Below, piece after piece: positions 32,527-41,077 of a DNA stretch of 64,000 bases. The notes beneath the pieces are model-generated. The model had not been told where the DNA came from, did not search any database, and saw only the letters and a program-made list of their open reading frames with translations. A program made the position numbers and the translations under genes. Numbering within the stretch: the first letter of the stretch is position 1; the number at the start of each line of letters is the position of its first letter. The stretch is from Citrobacter telavivensis (lineage in GTDB: Bacteria > Pseudomonadota > Gammaproteobacteria > Enterobacterales > Enterobacteriaceae): assembly GCA_009363175.1 (NCBI GenBank), contig CP045205.1, positions 868,001 to 932,000 of the forward strand. The letters are read 5' to 3'.

Positions 32527-34071
32527 TTAATCAAACTTCATGCGTGTGGCTTTCAGGTTCACGATGGCAAGCGCACCGACCAGCAGGAAGATCAGCGTGG
32601 CGATTGCCGCCGCCAGGCCGAAGTCCTGTCCGCCGCCGCCTTCAAAGGCGATGCGGTAGGTGTAGCTTACTAACAGGTCGGTATACCCGGCTGGCGTGGT
32701 CGTTCCGAGACGATCCGGACCGCCGTTGGTCAACAGTTGAATCAGCACGAAGTTGTTAAAGTTAAAGGCAAAGCTGGCGATCATCAGCGGCGTCAGCGGC
32801 TTAATCAACAGCGGGAGCGTAATCTTAAAGAAGTTCTGGAACGGGCCCGCGCCATCCATTGCCGACGCCTCGTACAGGTCGTCCGGAATCGCTTTCAGCA
32901 GACCCATGCACAGGATCATCATGTACGGGTAGCCCAGCCAGGTATTGACGATAATAATCATCGAACGCGCGGTGGTCGGGTCGCTAAACCATGCCGGCTT
33001 GATGCCAAACAGCGCGCTTAGCATCATGTTGATTTCACCAAAGCTCTGGTTGAACAGGCCTTTGAAAATCAGAATCGAGATAAACGACGGTACGGCGTAC
33101 GGCAGAATCAGCAGGACACGGTAAATCGCTTTACCTTTCAGCGACTCCCACTGAACGAGACACGCCAGCACCATCCCGACCGCCACGGTCAGGATGACGG
33201 TGAGTACCGAGAACACCACGGTCCAGACGAAGATGGCGAAGAACGGCTTCTGGATCCCTTCGTCAGTGAAGACGCGGGTAAAGTTATCCCAGCCGATGGT
33301 CACGGTGTAGCCCGGACTGAGCTTTTCGTCACCCCAGTTACCGTCCGCATTGATGGACTGGTAGTAGCCAATGTCGTTATTGGGACGGTATTTCACGCCG
33401 CTCTGGTTGTTGGTCAACATGCCGTCATCGGCGAGCGCGTACAGCGGCTGCGTGCCGGAGAACTGGCGCAGCGAGCTCATGATCACTTTGCTGTCATCGG
33501 GCAGCACGGCGGTAATCTGGTTCAGCGCCTGGCGATTCTGGGTGATGATGCGCAGCGTCGCGCGCTCACCCTCTGGCAGGGCGTCCGTTTCTTTCAGCGC
33601 CAGCTTTTGTTCGCCGCCAAATTTAAAGGCGTCGGAGAGGTAATTCTTACCGGTTTCGCCGTCGGTGAGGGCCAGTTGCCACTCTTCACCTGCCGGATAG
33701 AGCCCGAAGTTATAGGATTTACCCGCCTGATAAGAGCGGTCCATCAGCACCTGTTGGGCGCGTTCGAAAGTGAGCTGGTTGGTGCTGCTGTAGTTGGTAA
33801 AAGCGATGGCGATGGTGCAAATCAGCGGAAACAGAACGAACAGTCCCATGCCCGCCATGCCAGGATAAACGTAACGCCAGGCGTAGGCCTTACGGTTAGC
33901 GAAAATGTACAGGCCAGCAGAGCTTAAAATCAGCGTCATGATGGCGAACAGATATTCCCCTTGTGCATACATTAAAACGACAAGGTAACCCACCAGCAGG
34001 CCCAGCAATCCGATCGCGGACCACTTCAGCATGTCGCTCTGCCACCAGTGACTCTTTTTAACGGCATCCAT
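32527..34071 (-). CDS. malF: Maltose/maltodextrin ABC transporter permease MalF
   Basis: The 514-residue protein has eight membrane segments and the large periplasmic P2 domain between the third and fourth (about residues 90-275), which touches MalE. The EAA loop is YEASAMDGAGPFQNF near residue 400. It is separated from malE by a BIME that is also found at this place in E. coli and lowers malFG relative to malE. Length is identical to E. coli MalF. Confidence 0.97.
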   Translation of the reverse strand: MDAVKKSHWWQSDMLKWSAIGLLGLLVGYLVVLMYAQGEYLFAIMTLILSSAGLYIFANRKAYAWRYVYPGMAGMGLFVLFPLICTIAIAFTNYSSTNQLTFERAQQVLMDRSYQAGKSYNFGLYPAGEEWQLALTDGETGKNYLSDAFKFGGEQKLALKETDALPEGERATLRIITQNRQALNQITAVLPDDSKVIMSSLRQFSGTQPLYALADDGMLTNNQSGVKYRPNNDIGYYQSINADGNWGDEKLSPGYTVTIGWDNFTRVFTDEGIQKPFFAIFVWTVVFSVLTVILTVAVGMVLACLVQWESLKGKAIYRVLLILPYAVPSFISILIFKGLFNQSFGEINMMLSALFGIKPAWFSDPTTARSMIIIVNTWLGYPYMMILCMGLLKAIPDDLYEASAMDGAGPFQNFFKITLPLLIKPLTPLMIASFAFNFNNFVLIQLLTNGGPDRLGTTTPAGYTDLLVSYTYRIAFEGGGGQDFGLAAAIATLIFLLVGALAIVNLKATRMKFD

Positions 34072-34110
34072 GGGGATCTTCCTCTACAACGGTGAAATCT
34101 TGTCGTAAAT

Positions 34111-34187
34111 GTGCCAGATGGCGGCATAAATGCCTTATCCGGCCTACAGACGTTTGTAGGCCTGATAAGCGCAGCGCCATCAGGCAC
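34111..34187. repeat. REP pair (BIME) between malE and malF
   Basis: GTGCCAGATGGCGGC with CCGGCCTAC and an inverted GTAGGCCTGATAAGCGC unit form a long hairpin. The same position in E. coli carries a REP that stabilises malE mRNA against 3' exonucleases. Confidence 0.9.
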
Positions 34188-34197
34188 ATCGACAGCA

Positions 34198-35388
34198 TTA
34201 CTTGGTGATACGGCCCTGCGCGTCTTTCAGTGCAGCATCAACCGTCTGGCGACCGCTGGCGGCGTTGATGACCGCCGTACGCACGGCGTACCAGAACGCA
34301 GACATCTGCGGGATGTTCGGCATGATTTCGCCTTTCTGGGCGTTATCCATGGTGGCCGCGATGCGCGGGTCTTTCGCTAACTGCTCCTGATAGGATTTCA
34401 GCGCCACGGCCCCCAACGGTTTATCCTTGTTCACTTCTTCCAGACCCTGATCGGTCAGCAGGTAGTTTTCAAGGAACTCTTTCGCCAGCTCTTTGTTCGG
34501 GCTGGCGGCGTTAATACCGGCACTCAGCACGCCCACGAACGGTTTAGACGGTTTGCCTTTGAAGGTTGGCAGCAGGGTGACGCCGTAATTCACTTTGCTC
34601 TTGTCGATGTTCGACCAGGCCCACGGACCGTTGATGGTCATCGCCGTATCGCCTTTGTTAAAGGCCGCTTCTGCGATGGAGTAATCGGTGTCCGCGTTCA
34701 TGTGTTTGTTCTTGATGAGGTCAACCAGGAAACCCAGGCCCGCTTTCGCGCCTGCGCTGTCGACGCCCACATCTTTCACATCGTACTTGCCGTTTTCAAA
34801 CTTGAATGCGTAACCGCCGTCGGCAGCAATCAGCGGCCAGGTGAAGTACGGTTCTTGCAGGTTGAACATCAGGGCGCTCTTACCTTTCGCCTTCAGCGCT
34901 TTATCCAGTGCCGGGATCTCTTCCCAGGTCTTCGGCGGGGTCGGCACCAGGTCTTTGTTGTAAATCAGCGACAGCGCTTCTACCGCGATGGGGTAGGCGA
35001 TCAGCTTGCCGTTGTAACGTACAGCATCCCAGGTGAACGGATAGAGTTTGTCCTGGAACGTTTTTTCCGGGGTGATTTCAGCCAGCAGGCCAGACTGTGC
35101 GTAACCGCCAAAACGATCGTGCGCCCAGAAGATGATGTCCGGACCATCACCGGTTGCCGCAACCTGCGGGAATTTCTCTTCCAGCTTGTCCGGGTGTTCA
35201 ATGGTCACTTTGATACCGGTGTCTTTCTCGAATTTTTTTCCGACTTCGGCCAGGCCGTTATAGCCTTTATCGCCGTTAATCCAGATAACCAGTTTACCTT
35301 CTTCGATTTTGGCCAGAGCCGGTGCGGAAATCATCATTGCTGCGAGGGCGGACAATGCGAAAACGCGTGCGCCAGTCTTGATCTTCAT
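34198..35388 (-). CDS. malE: Periplasmic maltose-binding protein
   Basis: The 396-residue precursor begins MKIKTGARVFALSALAAMM and is cleaved after SAPALA, giving a mature start KIEEGKLVIW as in E. coli. It captures maltose and maltodextrins for MalFGK2 and signals to Tar in chemotaxis. Start ATG 35388 follows AAAGGATG; a 55-residue upstream extension in frame lies in the promoter and is rejected. Expression should be controlled by MalT and CRP from the divergent region. Confidence 0.98.
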   Translation of the reverse strand: MKIKTGARVFALSALAAMMISAPALAKIEEGKLVIWINGDKGYNGLAEVGKKFEKDTGIKVTIEHPDKLEEKFPQVAATGDGPDIIFWAHDRFGGYAQSGLLAEITPEKTFQDKLYPFTWDAVRYNGKLIAYPIAVEALSLIYNKDLVPTPPKTWEEIPALDKALKAKGKSALMFNLQEPYFTWPLIAADGGYAFKFENGKYDVKDVGVDSAGAKAGLGFLVDLIKNKHMNADTDYSIAEAAFNKGDTAMTINGPWAWSNIDKSKVNYGVTLLPTFKGKPSKPFVGVLSAGINAASPNKELAKEFLENYLLTDQGLEEVNKDKPLGAVALKSYQEQLAKDPRIAATMDNAQKGEIMPNIPQMSAFWYAVRTAVINAASGRQTVDAALKDAQGRITK

Positions 35389-35756
35389 ATCTGCCATCCT
35401 TTTGGTGATGTGCTCGTGGTATGACTTCAGTGATTCAACGTGACTCAGTCTCCTTATTTGACATCCTCTTTCCATCCTCCTTACCCCTACGCCCCACCTC
35501 CTCTTTATGTGATCTGTGTTGCAGAAATGTGAGTAATGCGTACTGGCGCACATAAAAATAGACTCATTTTTGCGGGGGACTTCACGAAATTACGCGATCT
35601 CCCCCGGACAGGGTCTCAGACTTCCTTCCCTCATCCTCCCGACTCCTCCCCCATGAAAAAGCCGGGGGTGGAGGATTTACGCACGCAGTGAATCCCGCAT
35701 AGTCAGGCCATCATGAATGTTGCTGTCAATGACAGGTTGTAACGAAGGGAGAAGGC
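35389..35756. promoter_or_regulatory. Divergent malEFG / malK-lamB-malM control region with MalT boxes and CRP half-sites
   Basis: MalT-box-like G-rich motifs lie on the plus strand at 35664-35675 (GGGGGTGGAGGA) and on the minus strand at 35643-35652 (GGGGGAGGAG), 35628-35640 (GGAGGATGAGG) and near malE at 35473-35500 (GGAGGATGG and GGAGGTGGGG). TGTGA half-sites at 35508-35512 and 35528-35532 fit the CRP sites known between the two promoter sets. This is the same nucleoprotein arrangement known in E. coli. Confidence 0.8.
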
Positions 35757-36866
35757 ATGGCGAGCGTACAGCTGCGAAATGTAACGAAAGCCTGGGGTGA
35801 CGTGGTGGTATCGAAAGATATCAATCTCGACATTCACGAAGGGGAATTCGTGGTGTTTGTTGGACCGTCAGGCTGCGGCAAATCGACCCTGCTCCGTATG
35901 ATTGCCGGACTTGAAACGATTACCAGCGGGGACCTCTATATTGGGGATACCCGCATGAACGATATCCCACCCGCGGAACGTGGCGTCGGTATGGTCTTCC
36001 AGTCCTACGCGCTCTATCCCCATTTATCCGTTGCCGAAAATATGTCGTTTGGCCTGAAACTGGCGGGCGCGAAAAAAGAGGTGATGAATCAGCGTGTTAA
36101 CCAGGTTGCGGAAGTGCTGCAACTGGCGCACCTGCTGGAGCGTAAACCGAAAGCCCTCTCGGGGGGGCAGCGCCAGCGCGTGGCGATTGGCCGTACGCTG
36201 GTGGCGGAACCGCGCGTGTTCCTGCTCGATGAACCTCTCTCTAACCTCGATGCCGCGCTACGTGTGCAGATGCGCATCGAGATCTCCCGTCTGCATAAGC
36301 GCCTTGGGCGCACGATGATCTACGTTACCCACGATCAGGTCGAAGCGATGACGCTGGCCGACAAAATCGTGGTGCTGGACGCCGGTCGCGTCGCGCAGAT
36401 CGGTAAACCGCTGGAACTGTATCACTACCCGGCAGACCGCTTCGTCGCGGGCTTTATTGGTTCGCCGAAGATGAACTTCCTGCCGGTGAAAGTTACCGCG
36501 ACGGCCATCGACCAGGTCCAGGTTGAACTACCGAACCGTCAGCACGTCTGGCTGCCGGTCGACAGCCGTGATGTGCAGGTGGGCGTAAACATGTCGTTAG
36601 GTATCCGTCCTGAACACCTGTTACCCAGTGATATCGCCGATGTCACGCTGGAAGGCGAGGTTCAGGTCGTCGAACAGCTTGGTCACGAAACACAGATTCA
36701 TATCCAGATCCCCGCCATTCGTCAAAACCTGGTGTACCGCCAGAACGACGTGGTGTTGGTAGAAGAGGGCGCCACATTCGCTATTGGCCTGCCGCCAGAG
36801 CGTTGTCATCTGTTCCGTGAAGATGGCACTGCATGTCGTCGGTTGCATAAAGAGCCAGGCGTTTAA
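35757..36866 (+). CDS. malK: Maltose transporter ATPase and regulator MalK
   Basis: The 369-residue ABC ATPase has Walker A GPSGCGKST (36-44), Q-loop FQSYALYPH, signature LSGGQRQRVAIGRTL, Walker B VFLLDEPLSNLD and the switch His in THDQ. The C-terminal ~130 residues form the regulatory domain that binds MalT and dephosphorylated EIIA-Glc. It energises MalFG. It is two residues shorter than E. coli MalK, the difference being in the C-terminal tail (HKEPGV). Confidence 0.98.
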   Translation: MASVQLRNVTKAWGDVVVSKDINLDIHEGEFVVFVGPSGCGKSTLLRMIAGLETITSGDLYIGDTRMNDIPPAERGVGMVFQSYALYPHLSVAENMSFGLKLAGAKKEVMNQRVNQVAEVLQLAHLLERKPKALSGGQRQRVAIGRTLVAEPRVFLLDEPLSNLDAALRVQMRIEISRLHKRLGRTMIYVTHDQVEAMTLADKIVVLDAGRVAQIGKPLELYHYPADRFVAGFIGSPKMNFLPVKVTATAIDQVQVELPNRQHVWLPVDSRDVQVGVNMSLGIRPEHLLPSDIADVTLEGEVQVVEQLGHETQIHIQIPAIRQNLVYRQNDVVLVEEGATFAIGLPPERCHLFREDGTACRRLHKEPGV

Positions 36867-36940
36867 GGTGTCCCATTAAAAAAAAGCGCAAAGCCCTACG
36901 GTGAAGCGTTCAAAGAAAAGCAATGATCTCAGGAGATAGA

Positions 36941-38242
36941 ATGATGATTACTCTGCGCAAACTCCCCCTGGCGGTTGCCGTCGCAGCAGGCATTATGTCT
37001 GTTCAGGCAATGGCAGTGGATTTCCATGGTTATGCTCGTTCCGGTATCGGCTGGACGGGTAGTGGCGGCGAACAACAATGTTTCCAGGCAACCGGTGCTC
37101 AAAGTAAATACCGTCTTGGTAACGAATGTGAAACCTATGCGGAACTGAAACTGGGTCAGGAAGTGTGGAAAGAGGGTGATAAGAGCTTCTATTTTGACAC
37201 CAACGTTGCCTACTCTGTGGCACAGCAAAATGACTGGGAAGCCACTGACCCGGCATTCCGTGAAGCTAACGTACAGGGTAAAAACCTGATCGACTGGCTG
37301 CCAGGCTCCACCATCTGGGCAGGTAAGCGCTTCTATCAGCGTCATGACGTTCACATGATCGACTTCTACTACTGGGATATCTCGGGTCCTGGTGCCGGTC
37401 TTGAAAACATCGACCTGGGCTTCGGTAAGCTGTCTCTGGCTGCCACCCGTTCTCAGGAAGCGGGCGGCTCGTACATCTTTAGCAGCAACGATGTCTATCG
37501 CGATTACAAAGACACCGCCAACGACGTGTTCGACGTGCGTTTAGCCGGTCTGGAAACCAACCCGGACGGCGTGCTGGAGCTGGGTGTTGACTACGGTCGC
37601 GCGAACAAAACTGACGGTTACCACTACGTTGACGGCGCAACCAAAGACGGCTGGATGTTCACCGCTGAACATACCCAGAGCATGCTGAAAGGCTACAACA
37701 AGTTTGTCGTTCAGTACGCGACTGACGCGATGACCACCCAGGGTAAAGGGATCCCACAGGGTACCTACACTATCAATGACAGCGATAACATCACAACCAA
37801 CAACAACGGTTCTCTGGTGCGTATCCTCGACCACGGCGCGATCTCCCTGGGCGACCGTTGGGATCTGATGTACGTCGGTATGTATCAGGATATCGATCGT
37901 GACGATAAAAACGGTACAACCTGGTACACCGTGGGTGTGCGTCCGATGTTCAAATGGACACCGATCATGAGCACCCTGATGGAAGTCGGTTACGACAACG
38001 TGAAATCTCAGCGTACCGACGACACCAACAACCAGTACAAAATCACCCTGGCGCAACAATGGCAGGCTGGCGACAGCATCTGGTCTCGCCCGGCTATCCG
38101 TGTCTTCGCAACCTACGCGAAGTGGGATGAAAAATGGGGTTACGACAACGGCATCGCCTACAGCGATACCAGCGCGCATACCTTCAGCCGTGGTGACAAC
38201 GATGAGTGGTCCTTCGGTGCTCAGATGGAAATCTGGTGGTAA
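36941..38242 (+). CDS. lamB: Maltoporin (phage lambda receptor)
   Basis: The 433-residue precursor has the signal MMITLRKLPLAVAVAAG ending in AMA and the mature start VDFHGYARSGIGW. It is an 18-stranded outer membrane trimer guiding maltodextrins along the greasy slide. The start is ATG 36941 with CAGGAG upstream. It is about 13 residues shorter than E. coli LamB, mainly because the last large extracellular loop is reduced to about DNGIAYSDTSAHTF. Loop 4-6 sequences also differ. These loops are phage-contact surfaces. Confidence 0.98.
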   Translation: MMITLRKLPLAVAVAAGIMSVQAMAVDFHGYARSGIGWTGSGGEQQCFQATGAQSKYRLGNECETYAELKLGQEVWKEGDKSFYFDTNVAYSVAQQNDWEATDPAFREANVQGKNLIDWLPGSTIWAGKRFYQRHDVHMIDFYYWDISGPGAGLENIDLGFGKLSLAATRSQEAGGSYIFSSNDVYRDYKDTANDVFDVRLAGLETNPDGVLELGVDYGRANKTDGYHYVDGATKDGWMFTAEHTQSMLKGYNKFVVQYATDAMTTQGKGIPQGTYTINDSDNITTNNNGSLVRILDHGAISLGDRWDLMYVGMYQDIDRDDKNGTTWYTVGVRPMFKWTPIMSTLMEVGYDNVKSQRTDDTNNQYKITLAQQWQAGDSIWSRPAIRVFATYAKWDEKWGYDNGIAYSDTSAHTFSRGDNDEWSFGAQMEIWW

Positions 38243-38296
38243 TCCAGCACTAACCTGACGTAACGAGGGGCGAAAGCCCCTCCCAAACTGCTGCAA

Positions 38297-38371
38297 TGCC
38301 CGATGGCGCAAGCTTATCCGGCCTACGGCACCAGTTTGTAGGCCGGATAAGGCGTCCGCCGCCATCCGGCA
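38297..38371. repeat. REP pair (BIME) between lamB and malM
   Basis: TGCCCGATGGCGCAAGC with CCGGCCTAC, then an inverted GTAGGCCGGATAAGGCG with CCATCCGGCAT. E. coli has a BIME at the same place. Confidence 0.9.
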
Positions 38372-38434
38372 TCATCTGGTTTAGCGCGCTATTGCCTGGC
38401 CACCGCTGAACCCACGCTTTCTGAGGTGATAACA

Positions 38435-39379
38435 ATGAAAATGAAGAAAAGTCTCGTCGCCCTTTGTTTATCCGCAGGGTTATTTGCCAGTGCGCCGGGC
38501 ATCAGCCTGGCTGACGTTAACTATGTGCCGCAAAATACCAGCGCTGCGCCGACGATTCCGACGACTGCGCTCCAGCAGTTAACCTGGACGCCGGTTGACC
38601 AGTCCAACACGCAAACGACGCAGCTTTCGACTGGCGGTCAGCGTCTTGACGTGGCTGGCATTTCCGGTCCGGTTGCCGCGTACAGCGTACCGGCGAACAT
38701 TGGGGAGTTAAACATCACGCTCTCCAGCGAAGTGAACAAACAGACCAGCGTATTTGCGCCCAACGTCCTGATTCTTGATCAGAACATGACGCCTTCTGCG
38801 TTCTTCCCGAGCAGCTATTTCACCTACCAGGAGCCCGGCGTGATGAGCGCGGATCGCCTGGAAGGGGTTATGCGCCTGACGCCAGCACTGGGCCAGCAGA
38901 AACTTTATGTTCTGGTCTTTACGACCGAGAAAGATCTCCAGCAGACCACCAAACTGCTCGACCCGGCGAAAGCCTATGCCAAAGGGGTGGGTAACTCTGT
39001 TCCGGATATTCCGGATCCGATTGCCCGTCATACCACCGACGGCCTGCTGAAGCTGAAAGTGAAAACCAACAGCAGCTCCAGCGTGCTGGTGGGGCCACTG
39101 TTTGGTTCTTCCGGCCCAGGTCCGGTGACGGTGGGGAATACTGCCGCCCCTGCGCCGACCTATGCTGCACCTGTTGCCGCGCCGGTGGTGACTCCTGCAC
39201 CTGCGAAGAAAAGCGAGCCGATGTTGAATGACACCGAAAGCTACTTTAACAAAGCGATTAAAGACGCCGTTGCCAAAGGCGACGTTGATAAAGCGCTGAA
39301 ACTGCTTGATGAAGCTGAACGTCTGGGATCGACATCTGCCCGTTCCACCTTTATCAGCAGTGTAAAAGGCAAGGGGTAA
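38435..39379 (+). CDS. malM: Maltose operon periplasmic protein MalM
   Basis: The 314-residue protein has a signal peptide ending SLADV. Conserved segments NVLILDQNMTPSAFFPSSYF and RLTPALGQQKLYVLVFTT, read as family landmarks, precede an Ala/Pro-rich linker (APTYAAPVAAPVV) and a helical C terminus. It is the last gene of malK-lamB-malM; its function in the periplasm is still poorly known. Start ATG 38435 with GAGGTGA; the GTG at 38426 belongs to the ribosome binding site. Confidence 0.95.
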   Translation: MKMKKSLVALCLSAGLFASAPGISLADVNYVPQNTSAAPTIPTTALQQLTWTPVDQSNTQTTQLSTGGQRLDVAGISGPVAAYSVPANIGELNITLSSEVNKQTSVFAPNVLILDQNMTPSAFFPSSYFTYQEPGVMSADRLEGVMRLTPALGQQKLYVLVFTTEKDLQQTTKLLDPAKAYAKGVGNSVPDIPDPIARHTTDGLLKLKVKTNSSSSVLVGPLFGSSGPGPVTVGNTAAPAPTYAAPVAAPVVTPAPAKKSEPMLNDTESYFNKAIKDAVAKGDVDKALKLLDEAERLGSTSARSTFISSVKGKG

Positions 39380-39411
39380 TGTTCTCCCCACATTGCTGAT
39401 TTGCAACAACT

Positions 39412-39440
39412 GGTGCGTCATCTGGCGCACCTTTTTTTTA
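39412..39440 (+). terminator. Rho-independent terminator of malK-lamB-malM
   Basis: GGTGCG/CGCACC stem (39412-39417 and 39426-39431) with an 8-base loop and eight T following. Confidence 0.88.
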
Positions 39441-39559
39441 GCATTTCCTGCGACTTGTTACGCTTCTGTTGCGCAACAGATCACTTAATTATGTTTCCAT
39501 CTCCCGTAAGCTCTTTTCTGCGATACAATGCCTTTCAGTTATGAAACGGAGAGTCAGGC

Positions 39560-40057
39560 ATGTCACACCCCGCGTTAACGCAACTGCGTGCGCTGCGCTA
39601 TTTTGAAGAGATCCCCGCCCTGGACCCAGAACAGCTCGACTGGCTGCTACTGGAAGATTCCATGACAAAACGTTTTGAGCAGCAGGGAAAACGGGTCACT
39701 GTGACACTGATCAGGGAAGGATTTGTGGGTCAACATGAGGTGGTGGAAGAGCTAACCCGACTGCCAAAAGAAACCCGCTACTGGCTGCGTGAAATCCTGT
39801 TATGTGCCGATGATGAACCCTGGCTGGCCGGACGCACCGTGGTGCCCGAATCCACGCTGTCTGGCCCTGAGCTGGCCCTACAAAATTTGGGCAAGACCCC
39901 GCTGGGGCGTTATCTGTTTACATCATCGACGTTGACCCGAGATTTTATTGAAATTGGTTGTGATGTCGGGCTGTGGGGACGCCGTTCCCGACTGCGACTG
40001 AGCGGTAAGCCGCTGATGTTGACCGAACTGTTTTTACCCGCATCACCGTTGTACTAA
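39560..40057 (+). CDS. ubiC: Chorismate pyruvate-lyase
   Basis: The 165-residue protein converts chorismate to 4-hydroxybenzoate and pyruvate, the first step of ubiquinone synthesis. Conserved features include the REGFVGQHEV segment and the EIGCDVGLWGRRSRLRL C-terminal stretch, with active-site Arg and Glu residues. It begins at ATG 39560 behind CGGAGAG and is 12 bp upstream of ubiA, so the two form an operon. The length is identical to E. coli UbiC. Confidence 0.96.
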   Translation: MSHPALTQLRALRYFEEIPALDPEQLDWLLLEDSMTKRFEQQGKRVTVTLIREGFVGQHEVVEELTRLPKETRYWLREILLCADDEPWLAGRTVVPESTLSGPELALQNLGKTPLGRYLFTSSTLTRDFIEIGCDVGLWGRRSRLRLSGKPLMLTELFLPASPLY

Positions 40058-40069
40058 GAGGAAAATAAA

Positions 40070-40942
40070 ATGGAGTGGAGTCTGACGCAGAATAAGCTGC
40101 TGGCGTTTCACCGCTTGATGCGTACGGATAAGCCCATCGGCGCCTTACTGCTGCTCTGGCCGACGCTGTGGGCGCTGTGGGTGGCGACCCCTGGAGTCCC
40201 TCAATTGTGGATCCTAGCGGTGTTTGTCGCCGGGGTCTGGCTGATGCGTGCCGCCGGATGTGTGGTTAATGACTATGCCGATCGGAAATTCGACGGGCAT
40301 GTTAAACGCACGGCGAACCGCCCGTTGCCCAGCGGCGCGGTGACGGAGAAAGAGGCCCGGACGCTGTTTGTCGTGCTGGTGGTGCTCTCGTTTCTACTGG
40401 TGCTGACGCTCAATACCATGACCATTCTGCTGTCAATTGCGGCGCTGGCGCTGGCGTGGGTCTATCCGTTTATGAAGCGCTACACCCATCTACCGCAGGT
40501 GGTGCTGGGGGCGGCGTTTGGCTGGTCGATTCCGATGGCCTTCGCGGCGGTGAGTGAATCGGTACCGTTGAGCTGCTGGCTGATGTTCCTGGCCAACATT
40601 CTGTGGGCGGTGGCCTACGACACGCAGTACGCGATGGTTGACCGCGATGACGATCTGAAAATCGGCATCAAATCGACCGCCATTCTGTTTGGCGAGCATG
40701 ACAAGCTGATCATCGGTATCTTGCAGGTGGCGGTGTTGGCGCTGATGGCGCTGATTGGTTGGCTGAACGGCCTGGGGCTGGGCTATTACTGGTCTGTACT
40801 GGTCGCTGGCGCGCTGTTTGTCTGGCAGCAGAAGCTGATTGCCAACCGCGAACGTGAAGCGTGCTTCAAAGCGTTCATGAACAATAACTACGTGGGACTG
40901 GTACTCTTTATCGGTCTGGCGATGAGTTACTGGCACTTATAA
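40070..40942 (+). CDS. ubiA: 4-hydroxybenzoate octaprenyltransferase
   Basis: The 290-residue integral membrane prenyltransferase has eight or nine helices. Its two Asp-rich motifs are NDYADRKFDGHVKRT near residue 67 and DTQYAMVDRDDDLKIG near residue 185, which bind the magnesium-diphosphate. It attaches the octaprenyl chain to 4-hydroxybenzoate supplied by UbiC. It is followed by a BIME and a shared terminator with plsB. Confidence 0.97.
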   Translation: MEWSLTQNKLLAFHRLMRTDKPIGALLLLWPTLWALWVATPGVPQLWILAVFVAGVWLMRAAGCVVNDYADRKFDGHVKRTANRPLPSGAVTEKEARTLFVVLVVLSFLLVLTLNTMTILLSIAALALAWVYPFMKRYTHLPQVVLGAAFGWSIPMAFAAVSESVPLSCWLMFLANILWAVAYDTQYAMVDRDDDLKIGIKSTAILFGEHDKLIIGILQVAVLALMALIGWLNGLGLGYYWSVLVAGALFVWQQKLIANREREACFKAFMNNNYVGLVLFIGLAMSYWHL

Positions 40943-40949
40943 AGCATCT

Positions 40950-41031
40950 TGTCCGATGGCGCTGCGCTTATCGGGCCTACCAAACGGTAAGCTGATGTAG
41001 GCCGGATCAGGCGGAACGCCGCCATCCGGCA
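40950..41031. repeat. REP pair (BIME) between ubiA and plsB
   Basis: GTCCGATGGCGCTGCGC with CGGGCCTAC, then inverted GTAGGCCGGATCAGGCG with CCGCCATCCGGCA, between two convergent genes. Confidence 0.9.
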
Positions 41032-41040
41032 ATCTGACAT

Positions 41041-41070
41041 AAAAAAAGCCGGTCATCTCGACCGGCTTTT
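41041..41070. terminator. Bidirectional terminator between ubiA and plsB
   Basis: AGCCGGTC/GACCGGCT stem (41047-41054 and 41060-41067) with A7 before and T5 after can stop transcription from both sides. Confidence 0.9.
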
Positions 41071-41077
41071 CTATGTA

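Noticed and set aside
35521..35553. Upstream start for malE at 35553
   Set aside because: The extension lies in the CRP/MalT control region and would place the signal peptide 55 residues into the protein.
37541..38365. 274-residue open frame antisense to lamB
   Set aside because: It lies wholly opposite the conserved maltoporin gene and its start region is a REP element.
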